A program made the position numbers and the translations under genes. The notes below the pieces were generated by a model. It did not search any database and had not been told where the DNA came from. It saw only the letters and a program-made list of their open reading frames with translations. A DNA stretch of 8,272 bases from CAYPIE01 sp964410665. GTDB lineage: Bacteria > Planctomycetota > Planctomycetia > Gemmatales > Gemmataceae. Below are positions 1-5,554 of this stretch, piece by piece; the stretch's first letter is position 1; each line of letters opens with the position of its first letter. The stretch is taken from NCBI GenBank assembly GCA_964410665.1, contig CAYPIE010000164.1, forward strand, positions 1 to 8,272, read 5' to 3'.

Positions 1-132
1 GACCGGAGACGAGAGGATCGACCCCCAGATTGACTAAATACAACTGTAGTACTAGTTATCAGGAAGCAAGCTTGGTTCGGGTGGTCCCTTGGGTCGTGGA
101 CGATGTGTCGGGCCATGAGGTGGATTCTCGCA

Positions 133-147
133 CAGACCGTCGGTCTG
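133..147. repeat. short inverted repeat CAGACCG-T-CGGTCTG
   Basis: Two perfect 7-base arms, CAGACCG at 133-139 and CGGTCTG at 141-147, flank a single T. There is no T run on either side, so a terminator is unlikely. An arm length of 7 with almost no spacer would suit a dimeric regulator's operator, but no promoter or gene nearby supports that. It could be chance. Confidence 0.3.
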
Positions 148-266
148 CCCGAGAGAGTACCATGCGCTGCAAGATGGTTTTTGCGAGACGCTTTCGAATG
201 AAGTGACACAGCGTCGGGTCCGCCGGCGTATTTGATGGTTGTTGACCGCTTCCAAGCTGCTGGTAA

Positions 267-287
267 GCTTCGAGCGAAGCCCTTTTT
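267..287 (+). terminator. possible Rho-independent terminator
   Basis: GCTTCGAGCGAAGC at 267-280 can fold into a 5-bp stem (GCTTC/GAAGC) with a GAGC tetraloop, and five T residues follow at 283-287. This order fits termination of a plus-strand transcript. The stem is short, and no plus-strand gene is recognised upstream in the window, so what it would terminate is unknown. Confidence 0.35.
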
Positions 288-453
288 GTGGGCGTAGGAA
301 CCCCTCAGGCAGAGCAACGATCGGTGCAAGGTGTGCTTTGCTAGACGCCTACGCATTGCCGACCTGTTTTCTCCTAGAATCCTCTGAGGTGGCACAGATG
401 ACGCTTGCTTCGAGAGCCAAGGCGTAGCGGTAAAGGCTCTGCGAAATACTCGT

Positions 454-955
454 TTAGGAGACCGGAGGCTTCGGATGTTCAAGCAAGTCCGACCACAGGC
501 CACCGTCAATTTGTTCAATGATCGTTACCTGATCAAACACCGCGGAAAATGGCTTGAATCTTAACTTCACTTCGCTGAATATTCGATCATCACATGTTCC
601 ATTCCGGGGATGGATGAGAGTCATGTGGGGTTGATGAAATCTGGGATGCCCAGTGCCCGTAGCGAGCAGAGCATCCCGTAGGCGATGAAACGATGAACAG
701 GGTTCGGAGGCTCGAACATACACCAAGTTGGCATCGCGGATAACTTTGTCGAAAGTTAAACCCCACTGCAATGTCATGCATCTTCAGAAGCCGCGATCGA
801 AGTTGCTGCCAATCGTCAATCTCATCTTCGCGACATAGCGTCACGTGGGCGCGAATCAATCGCGCCTGCTCCGGGTTATACCGAGCGCGGATTGCCTCCA
901 CGTTGTTCCGATTCGCTGCCGGTAAATACAGGGTTACTTGGCGTCGACTTGCCAT
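454..955 (-). pseudogene. 2H phosphoesterase (2'-5' RNA ligase family), frameshifted
   Basis: Members of the 2'-5' RNA ligase/2H phosphoesterase superfamily act on 2',3'-cyclic or 2'-5' phosphate bonds in RNA or nucleotides, using two HxT motifs. Here motif one, AHVTL (His37, Thr39), lies in the frame starting at ATG 955. Motif two, PHMTL (His110, Thr112), lies in a second minus-strand frame ending at TAA 454-456. The frames join if one base is removed from the CCCC run at 761-764 (GGGG on the coding strand), giving a continuous protein of 166 residues, about the usual family size. After the join the text reads IAVGLTFDKVIRDANLVYV, which looks like a proper central strand. Each half alone lacks one catalytic motif, so as written the gene is probably inactive. 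A TTG lies just before the ATG, and no clear ribosome binding site is visible. A sequencing or assembly error in the homopolymer would turn this back into an intact gene. Confidence 0.75.
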
Positions 956-958
956 CAA

Positions 959-1330
959 CTTGGGTCAAATAAGAGTGTCACAGCCACCCATGTGTCGAAC
1001 ACTCCGAATGCTCTGACGTGGTGGGTGAGCACTGGGCCAACGATTAGGGGAAATCGTACGTGGAGCCATGATCGCATGCAAGGAGGAAGCGTCGTGAGTG
1101 CTTACGCATCTTGTTACCGTTTTTCGGACGCCAATTGTGTTGGTGGAGCGTGGCTGCTGGCTGACGTCCGGATCCCGGCTTAGACGAAATTGTCATTATG
1201 CAGCAACATACGAGCTCCCTGGGGATACGACCAAATACATCTATTTTTATTGATTCACTTAGATCGTTCAGCAACAGACTGGTTTGCTTCCAAATGGTCG
1301 AGGGACCACGACCGATTGACACCTCTGGGA
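959..1330. other. gene-poor spacer between the broken 2H gene and the reductase
   Basis: No recognisable protein is encoded. The minus frame 1044-1334 and the plus frames starting at 1190 and 1198 show no family motif, and the latter two run into the antisense of the reductase gene. The composition is more AT-rich than the reductase, for example around 1230-1265. The one item that stands out is a 29-codon plus-strand frame at 1094-1183 with a strong Shine-Dalgarno, listed separately. I see no clear terminator for the reductase. Confidence 0.45.
1094..1183 (+). CDS. candidate small ORF, 29 aa, unknown function
   Basis: A GTG at 1094-1096 is preceded by AAGGAGG at 1080-1086 with a 7-base spacer, close to an ideal Shine-Dalgarno arrangement. 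The frame runs to TAG at 1181-1183 and encodes 29 residues beginning MSAYASCYRF and ending LLADVRIPA. It has two cysteines and no predicted membrane segment or known motif. The same frame is open further upstream, to about 938, so the GTG is chosen only because of the ribosome binding site. It stands alone in a gene-poor stretch, on the opposite strand to both neighbours. A purine-rich AAGGAGG can occur by chance, so this is a weak call. Confidence 0.2.
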   Translation: MSAYASCYRFSDANCVGGAWLLADVRIPA

Positions 1331-2320
1331 TCACGCGGGGCCATAGACCTCACCCCACTCCCGGGCGAGTTCTTTGCCGCGAGTCAGGAGTTCCCCTGCT
1401 TCCTGGTCGGACAGCGGGTCGAACGCCTGGGCCCAGCCGATTGCCTGTCGTAATTCCGGTTCGTCGTAGCAGCCCAGTACGGCGGTGCTTACCCCGGGCA
1501 GGCCCAGGGCGTAGCGAAACGCCGGCTTCACGATCTCCCCTCGCACCCGGCCGCCCTTCGCCCGGGGCTGGTCCTTCGGGTCGGACTCCAACTTGTGTTG
1601 GCCCCCGAGGATCTTCATGGCCACCAGCCCGACTCCCTTCTCCCGGGCCTTCGGCCACACCTTCTCCTCGAAGTTGTAGATGTGCCGGGCCACGAAGTTG
1701 ACGGCCGTCATCATGACCTGGATGTCGAACTCCTCCAGGATGGTGACGAACCGGCCCGGCCGGTTGTGTCCGCTGATGCCGACGTAGCGACAGAGCCCAC
1801 GCTCCCGGGCCTTCATCAAAGCATTCAGCACGCCCTCCCGCCCCATGACGACCTTCGGGTCCATCTTGTCGTCACCGACCGAGTGAGCGTACACCAGGTC
1901 GGCGTGATCGGTGCGGAGTTCCTTCAGGTTCCGTTCGAGCAACGCGAGAGCCTTCGTCCCGTCGGGCTCGAAGCACTTGGTGACGAGGAAAACCTGGTCC
2001 CGTCGGGTCTGCAAGACTTCGCCGAGGGCCTTCTGGGCGAGCCCGTACCCGGTGAAATCCGGGGCGGTATCGAGGTAGGTGACGCCCAGGTCGATGGCAG
2101 TCGAATAGAAGGCGACCGCTTGCTTGAGGGGACGCTGGCCGGCGGGGGCGGTGCCCAGCCCCAGGACGGAGACGCGCTCACCAGTTTTCCCTAAAGCGCG
2201 GCGTGGAAGCCCCTTCTCCCGGGCGGATGCATCGAGGCCAGCGAGGGCGAGAGCTGAGCCGGCGGCCCCGGCCTTCAGGAATTCACGCCGGGAAGGGTCG
2301 TGCGGATGAGATTGGGTCAT
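1331..2320 (-). CDS. Tat-exported aldo/keto reductase
   Basis: An NAD(P)H-dependent aldo/keto reductase of 329 residues in a TIM-barrel fold, reducing an aldehyde or ketone that the sequence does not identify. The N-terminus carries a twin-arginine signal, SRREFLKAG at residues 10-18, then a hydrophobic Ala/Gly/Leu stretch and a likely cleavage site after ASA (31-33). The folded enzyme is therefore predicted to be exported. The catalytic tetrad is visible: Asp84 in LDTAPD, Tyr92 in GYG, Lys115 in LVTKC and His146 in VYAHS. The barrel continues through YVGISGH (179-185) and GVGLVAMKILGG (229-240). No C-terminal CxxCxxxC iron-sulfur cluster is present, unlike some relatives. The start at 2318-2320 is preferred over the longer open frame from 2512 because it begins just before the Tat motif and has GAGG 7 bases upstream. 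The gene is divergent from the esterase across 265 bp. The family is certain; substrate and pathway are unknown. Confidence 0.93.
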   Translation of the reverse strand: MTQSHPHDPSRREFLKAGAAGSALALAGLDASAREKGLPRRALGKTGERVSVLGLGTAPAGQRPLKQAVAFYSTAIDLGVTYLDTAPDFTGYGLAQKALGEVLQTRRDQVFLVTKCFEPDGTKALALLERNLKELRTDHADLVYAHSVGDDKMDPKVVMGREGVLNALMKARERGLCRYVGISGHNRPGRFVTILEEFDIQVMMTAVNFVARHIYNFEEKVWPKAREKGVGLVAMKILGGQHKLESDPKDQPRAKGGRVRGEIVKPAFRYALGLPGVSTAVLGCYDEPELRQAIGWAQAFDPLSDQEAGELLTRGKELAREWGEVYGPA

Positions 2321-2585
2321 GATCGTGCCTCGGTTGGGACGAGAATGGGAATTCTGTTCATTGTCCCGCAGAACCGGCGGGGCCGCAACAAACTGTTTTG
2401 GGCGGACGGCTCCGACCTGGACTGATGGACTTGTACCACCCCTGACGTAGGACGAGAATGGTCCCAAGTGGGTGCCGGGTCGCATCATGAGTGCGTCTGT
2501 CGGAGTCTGCATTCGGGACGGTCCAGCACTGTGGGGCTTCGCCGCACAAGTCCCGTCGTTTGATACTGGAGCAAAGGGGAATCCG
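2321..2585. promoter_or_regulatory. divergent intergenic region with a 12-bp direct repeat
   Basis: This spacer separates the minus-strand reductase from the plus-strand esterase, so both promoters should lie here. The 12-mer GGACGAGAATGG occurs twice in the same orientation, at 2337-2348 and 2450-2461, 113 bases apart start to start. It may be a shared operator or coincidence. Weak promoter-like pairs are present: on the plus strand TTGTAC (2431-2436) and GAGAAT (2454-2459) with a 17-base gap; on the minus strand TTGCGG and GACAAT, also 17 apart. Neither is close to consensus. A reading frame crosses the region on the minus strand but shows no protein features. Confidence 0.4.
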
Positions 2586-3476
2586 ATGATTCAGGCGAGA
2601 AGCACATATTGGGTGGTGTTCGTCTTGCTCTGTTCCCCGCCCCTGTACGCACACGAGCGGGGCGAGGTCACGCCCGACCGGAGCGTCGTGTACAAAACCG
2701 TGGGTACGACCAAACTGAAACTGCACTTGTTCTACCCTTCCGATCACAAACCGTCGGACCGTCGCCCGGCGATCGTGTTTTTCTTCGGCGGCGGTTGGAT
2801 CGGTGGGTCCCCGCGACAGTTCTATCCGCACTGCGCGTATCTTGCTTCGCGCGGAATGGTGGCCCTGGCTGCGGACTACCGCGTCAAGAGCCGAGACCAC
2901 ACCACCCCGAAGGAGTGCGTGAAGGACGGCAAGTCAGCTGTTCGGTGGATTCGGCAGCATGCCGGGGAACTCGGCATCGACCCGGACAAGGTCGCGGCCG
3001 GTGGCGGGTCCGCGGGCGGGCACGTGGCTGCGGCGACGGGCACGACCACGGGATTCGAGGAAAAAGGTGAGTCCCTGACCGTCAGCTCCCGGCCCGCCGC
3101 CCTGGTGCTGTTCAATCCCGTGGTTGACAACGGCCCGGCCGGCTACGGGCACGATCGGGTCAAGGACTACTGGCGGGAGTTCTCGCCGCTGCACAACATC
3201 AGCGTGGAAACTCCTCCCACCGTCGTGTTCCTCGGGACAAACGACAAACTCATCCCCGTGGAAACCGCGAAGAAGTACAAGTCAATCATGGAGAAAAAGG
3301 GGCGCCGGTGTGACCTGCATCTCTACGAGGGACAACCCCACGGCTTCTTCAACGAACGGAACCGGGAATACTACACGAAGACGGTCATCGCAATGGACCG
3401 GTTTCTGGCTTCACTGGGATACCTGGACGGTGAACCTACCCTGACAGTTCCGGCGGCAGACGGTGACCGAAAGTGA
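2586..3476 (+). CDS. secreted alpha/beta hydrolase, esterase (BD-FAE-like)
   Basis: A 296-residue serine hydrolase of the carboxylesterase/BD-FAE type, predicted to cleave ester bonds outside the cytoplasm, perhaps on polysaccharide side groups. Residues 1-22 form a signal peptide (hydrophobic VVFVLL core, cleavage probably after LYA). The oxyanion-hole loop is FFFGGGWIGG (65-74). The nucleophile elbow is GGGSAGG, with Ser142. The acid is probably Asp220 in GTNDKLIP, and the catalytic His is His252 in GQPHGFFN. All of the triad is present and length suits a secreted single-domain esterase. The start at 2586 is chosen over an upstream in-frame ATG near 2472 because it begins the signal peptide and has AGGGG six bases upstream. 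It is divergent from the reductase and convergent with the SBP56 gene. The natural substrate cannot be read from the sequence. Confidence 0.92.
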   Translation: MIQARSTYWVVFVLLCSPPLYAHERGEVTPDRSVVYKTVGTTKLKLHLFYPSDHKPSDRRPAIVFFFGGGWIGGSPRQFYPHCAYLASRGMVALAADYRVKSRDHTTPKECVKDGKSAVRWIRQHAGELGIDPDKVAAGGGSAGGHVAAATGTTTGFEEKGESLTVSSRPAALVLFNPVVDNGPAGYGHDRVKDYWREFSPLHNISVETPPTVVFLGTNDKLIPVETAKKYKSIMEKKGRRCDLHLYEGQPHGFFNERNREYYTKTVIAMDRFLASLGYLDGEPTLTVPAADGDRK

Positions 3477-3613
3477 CCAGTGGCGCTTGGCGGATTTCAC
3501 TTCCCCGAGCAATTCCGGCTGTAAGATATCACTGGATGACTAGGTCGTGTCCGATATGCTCGGTTTCACTTGCAGGTCGGCCAGGTTGTTCATTCGCTCC
3601 GCAGATTACAAAG

Positions 3614-3630
3614 ATGAAACAGAATTTCAT
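3614..3630 (-). terminator. possible weak terminator for the SBP56 gene
   Basis: ATGAAA at 3614-3619 and TTTCAT at 3625-3630 form a perfect 6-bp inverted repeat with a 5-base loop. It begins 10 bases past the SBP56 stop codon, and on the minus strand it is followed by CTTTG. The stem is AT-rich and the T run is only three long, so any termination would be weak. The rest of the 164-bp convergent spacer (3477-3640) shows no clear terminator for the esterase. Confidence 0.25.
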
Positions 3631-3640
3631 GATGGATGCA

Positions 3641-5074
3641 CTACTGCCAGATATCTGACGTCGAATCCCCCTTTGGAAATCGAATTTCGTGGGCTCGAAC
3701 TGGACCGTCAGGTTCTTTGCCGAAGTCCACATAGAATTTTTTGTTTACGGTCATACCGCCTTTCAAGGTGTCGCATTCAATTTGCATCATGTACGAACCT
3801 TTCTTGCTAATGTCGGGATAGAACTGATTGTCCCAACTACTAAAGAGTGAACTGGTGACATACAACCGCTTCCCGTCCAGGCTCAGTTGCAGCATCTGTG
3901 GTCCACCCACGAGTTTTCTTTCATCCCAGGAGGATCGCTTACCAAGCACGCCACCCAGCCAAACTTGTCCAGTCAGTTTGGGATTCGAAGGGTCACTGAC
4001 GTCGTATTGACGAATGTCACCATGTAACCAATTAGAGAAGTACAGAAAACGGTCATCCATGGAAAGAACGACATCCGTAATTAACCCGGGCACCGGGATA
4101 TCCCACCCTTTGACTTTCTTACTCTTAACCTGAATTCTCTTTGCTACCTTCCACTCCTCCTTGGCTTTGTGCCAGTGCCAAATAGCGCTCGACAAAGCTG
4201 CTCCGACAAACCCCTGTGTGCTCTCTGGGTTGTGATGAAACCGCACCTCCAACGGAATTCGTCCTTCTGCTCCAAGATCAACTGTCTGGGCGATTTCTTT
4301 TTTCTTCCAGTCCCAAAACTGGAGTCGCTGTCCGTACTTCCCAGCCTTGACATCGTCAAGTTTGAAACCAGGACGAAACGTATTGAACGCCGCCCACTCG
4401 CTACTCACCATCACGTCATGGCGAGGCTGATACCAGAAGTCATAGTTATACCTCATCCCTTTCCGGCTCGTCGCCCAGCTTCCCTCGACCTCAAATTGAT
4501 CGTTTAAGACTAGGAAACCACCTGGTGCCTCACCCTTGTCGTTGCCAAGCATAGAAATCATGATTTTACCATTCGCCAAACAGTGCACCGTATGCGGCAC
4601 CGTTAGCTTTGCTTTCCCAATCACTTCCTCGGGTTCTATCACTTTATGGAGTTTCGGCTTGCGCGGGTTGATCGTATCCACAATATAGATGCGACTCGAT
4701 ACCAAACCCGGAATGATCAAATACCGTCGCTCACGTTTGCCATAGCAACTTGCACACGCATTCCATCCGTAGTGATGCAATTCATCACCGATATACGGCA
4801 TCTTGAGCCTAGATATGACTTCCGAATATGTTTTCGAGCTTGGATCAGTATCGACCACAGCCAAGTAATCTGGCTTACGTTGCTTGGTCCCGGCATACGT
4901 GGCGACAATATACGCAATCTTTTCCGGAGGCGCATTCATCGCGTCTTTTGGTGAAGCATAACAACGACCAATTTCTTTGGGCTCCTCTCCACATCGACCA
5001 TACCCATCTTGGGCAACCACTGGTAGCAAGAAAAGCCCGACCAAGAGAAAGGCTAGCGAGAAAAGATATCTCAA
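3641..5074 (-). CDS. selenium-binding protein SBP56 / methanethiol oxidase-like, secreted
   Basis: SBP56 proteins form a beta-propeller; studied members oxidise methanethiol to formaldehyde, sulfide and peroxide, and bacterial MtoX is a periplasmic copper enzyme. This copy has 477 residues. Family hallmarks are in order: DELHHYGWNACASC (97-110, with Cys107 and Cys110 matching the selenium-site CxxC region), VPHTVHCL (160-165 and on, His161/His164), RFHHNPES (279-285), and a C-terminal RAHEIRFPKGD...SDIWQ (His462). A signal peptide is visible: MRYLFSLAFL then VGLFLLPVVA, cleaved probably after residue 21. The start is the TTG at 5072-5074, because AAAGGAG ends 7 bases before it and the signal peptide then begins cleanly; another in-frame TTG at 5131 would add 19 residues and a poor leader. 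The usual C-terminal GGDC appears here as KGDS. No SCO1 or MauG-type maturation gene lies nearby. GC is visibly lower than the flanking ABC and reductase genes. Family certain; methanethiol oxidase activity inferred. Confidence 0.93.
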   Translation of the reverse strand: MRYLFSLAFLLVGLFLLPVVAQDGYGRCGEEPKEIGRCYASPKDAMNAPPEKIAYIVATYAGTKQRKPDYLAVVDTDPSSKTYSEVISRLKMPYIGDELHHYGWNACASCYGKRERRYLIIPGLVSSRIYIVDTINPRKPKLHKVIEPEEVIGKAKLTVPHTVHCLANGKIMISMLGNDKGEAPGGFLVLNDQFEVEGSWATSRKGMRYNYDFWYQPRHDVMVSSEWAAFNTFRPGFKLDDVKAGKYGQRLQFWDWKKKEIAQTVDLGAEGRIPLEVRFHHNPESTQGFVGAALSSAIWHWHKAKEEWKVAKRIQVKSKKVKGWDIPVPGLITDVVLSMDDRFLYFSNWLHGDIRQYDVSDPSNPKLTGQVWLGGVLGKRSSWDERKLVGGPQMLQLSLDGKRLYVTSSLFSSWDNQFYPDISKKGSYMMQIECDTLKGGMTVNKKFYVDFGKEPDGPVRAHEIRFPKGDSTSDIWQ

Positions 5075-5081
5075 GCTGTTA

Positions 5082-5088
5082 CTCCTTT
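5082..5088 (-). promoter_or_regulatory. ribosome binding site that decides the SBP56 start
   Basis: On the minus strand this reads AAAGGAG, a strong Shine-Dalgarno, with a 7-base spacer to the TTG at 5072-5074. It lies inside any longer reading frame starting at 5131, which has no comparable site, so it supports the shorter, signal-peptide-bearing protein. Confidence 0.7.
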
Positions 5089-5145
5089 GGAATACCGTAT
5101 CCGTTTTCCAGAGTCCGGTCGCACTGGTCAATGCCAGCAGAAACC

Positions 5146-5174
5146 ATTCCAGGTGACCGCCGAACTGGGGTCAA
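5146..5174 (-). promoter_or_regulatory. possible sigma70-like promoter upstream of the SBP56 gene
   Basis: On the minus strand TTGACC (5169-5174) is followed after exactly 17 bases by TGGAAT (5146-5151), matching the housekeeping consensus at 5 of 6 and 4 of 6 positions. Transcription from it would start near 5139 and leave a leader of roughly 65 bases before the TTG start. A second TTGACC at 5126-5131 has no good partner. This is by eye only; promoters in planctomycetes often match the consensus poorly. Confidence 0.3.
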
Positions 5175-5315
5175 GTGCGAATTGCCTTGCCCAATACGTT
5201 TGTCAAGAAGCGACCTTGCGGCGCTTGGTCGGATGAGCGGTGCACTAGGCGTCGGGTCAACTCCCGCTACCACCATCGAAAGGCTCGGGGCTTCAGCCCT
5301 TGATGCCGGTAGAAT

Positions 5316-5333
5316 CTGGAGATCGATCTCCAG
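5316..5333. repeat. 18-bp perfect palindrome
   Basis: CTGGAGATCGATCTCCAG reads the same on both strands with 9-base arms and no spacer. A perfect 18-mer palindrome is unlikely in a given short spacer by chance. It lies about 240 bases upstream of the SBP56 start and about 195 bases past the permease stop, well outside both coding regions. It would suit a dimeric DNA-binding protein. With no spacer it cannot form an RNA hairpin without opening its centre, and no T run follows. Confidence 0.6.
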
Positions 5334-5428
5334 GACCGAGCGTCGTTGGCGATCGTGCGTCGCTGGACTTGTTCCTAGGCCGGATCGCCGGACTTGCCTG
5401 TTCCTCCGCCCATGAGGAGGGGCCTCGC

Positions 5429-5554
5429 ATGGACGGTTGCTCTGTCGAGGAGATTACCAAGCTCTATAAGGTGGGCTTCGTTCGATGCTTACATTGGCGG
5501 CCGTCGCACCTGTTGGTCCGGAGGACGTTACCCCTTCCACACCCAGCGGAGTAG
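5429..5554 (+). CDS. candidate small ORF, 41 aa, unknown function
   Basis: An ATG at 5429-5431 is preceded by GAGGAGGGG, a strong purine-rich Shine-Dalgarno with a spacer of about 8 bases. The frame encodes 41 residues starting MDGCSVEEITKLYKVGF, whose first half has a plausible amphipathic helix (VEEITKLYKVGF), and then becomes Arg- and Pro-rich. The last nine codons overlap the 3' end of the permease gene antisense. It has no recognised family. The second half looks non-coding, so the frame may be chance or the remnant of a longer gene. Confidence 0.2.
   Translation: MDGCSVEEITKLYKVGFVRCLHWRPSHLLVRRTLPLPHPAE

Larger units (their letters stand above)
1..453. other. gene-poor left flank
   Basis: No reading frame here encodes a recognisable protein. 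The longest frames, 52-255 on the minus strand and 239-427 on the plus strand, are rich in Arg, Ser, Pro and Cys, show no family motif, and look like chance open frames. The only structure I can support is a 7-bp inverted repeat at 133-147 and a hairpin followed by a T run at 267-287. The stretch may be decayed sequence or the 3' flank of a gene outside the window. Confidence 0.5.
5090..5527. other. gene-poor spacer upstream of the SBP56 gene
   Basis: The region between the SBP56 5' end and the ABC permease 3' end holds no recognised gene. Both neighbours are on the minus strand. It contains the promoter candidate at 5146-5174, a small GC hairpin GGGCTTCAGCCC around 5288-5299 that is a poor terminator, the 18-bp palindrome at 5316-5333, and a 41-codon plus-strand candidate ORF starting at 5429. 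The minus frame 5079-5276 and the plus frame reaching 5415 show no family signature. Confidence 0.4.

Noticed and set aside
751..780. Programmed ribosomal frameshift joining the two 2H frames
   Set aside because: No slippery heptamer, no stimulatory hairpin evident, and programmed shifts are not known for this family; a simple indel in a homopolymer is more economical.
1595..2194. 199-codon plus-strand frame
   Set aside because: Antisense to the reductase catalytic core; composition is that of a reverse-strand shadow.
2321..2512. N-terminal extension of the reductase frame up to 2512
   Set aside because: The extension lacks any protein character. The Tat signal begins right after the ATG at 2318-2320, which also has a GAGG ribosome site at proper distance.
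1331..5074. Reductase, esterase and SBP56 protein as one new system
   Set aside because: The three genes are divergent or convergent, differ in composition, and share no operon or fused domain; common export alone is too weak to claim a joint function.
5284..5305. GGGCTTCAGCCC hairpin as terminator of the permease
   Set aside because: The stem is 4-5 bp, it lies over 200 bases past the stop, and only a broken short T run follows on the minus strand.
4828..5415. 195-codon plus-strand open frame
   Set aside because: Its first part is antisense to the well-supported SBP56 gene, and the remainder shows no motif; a shadow frame.
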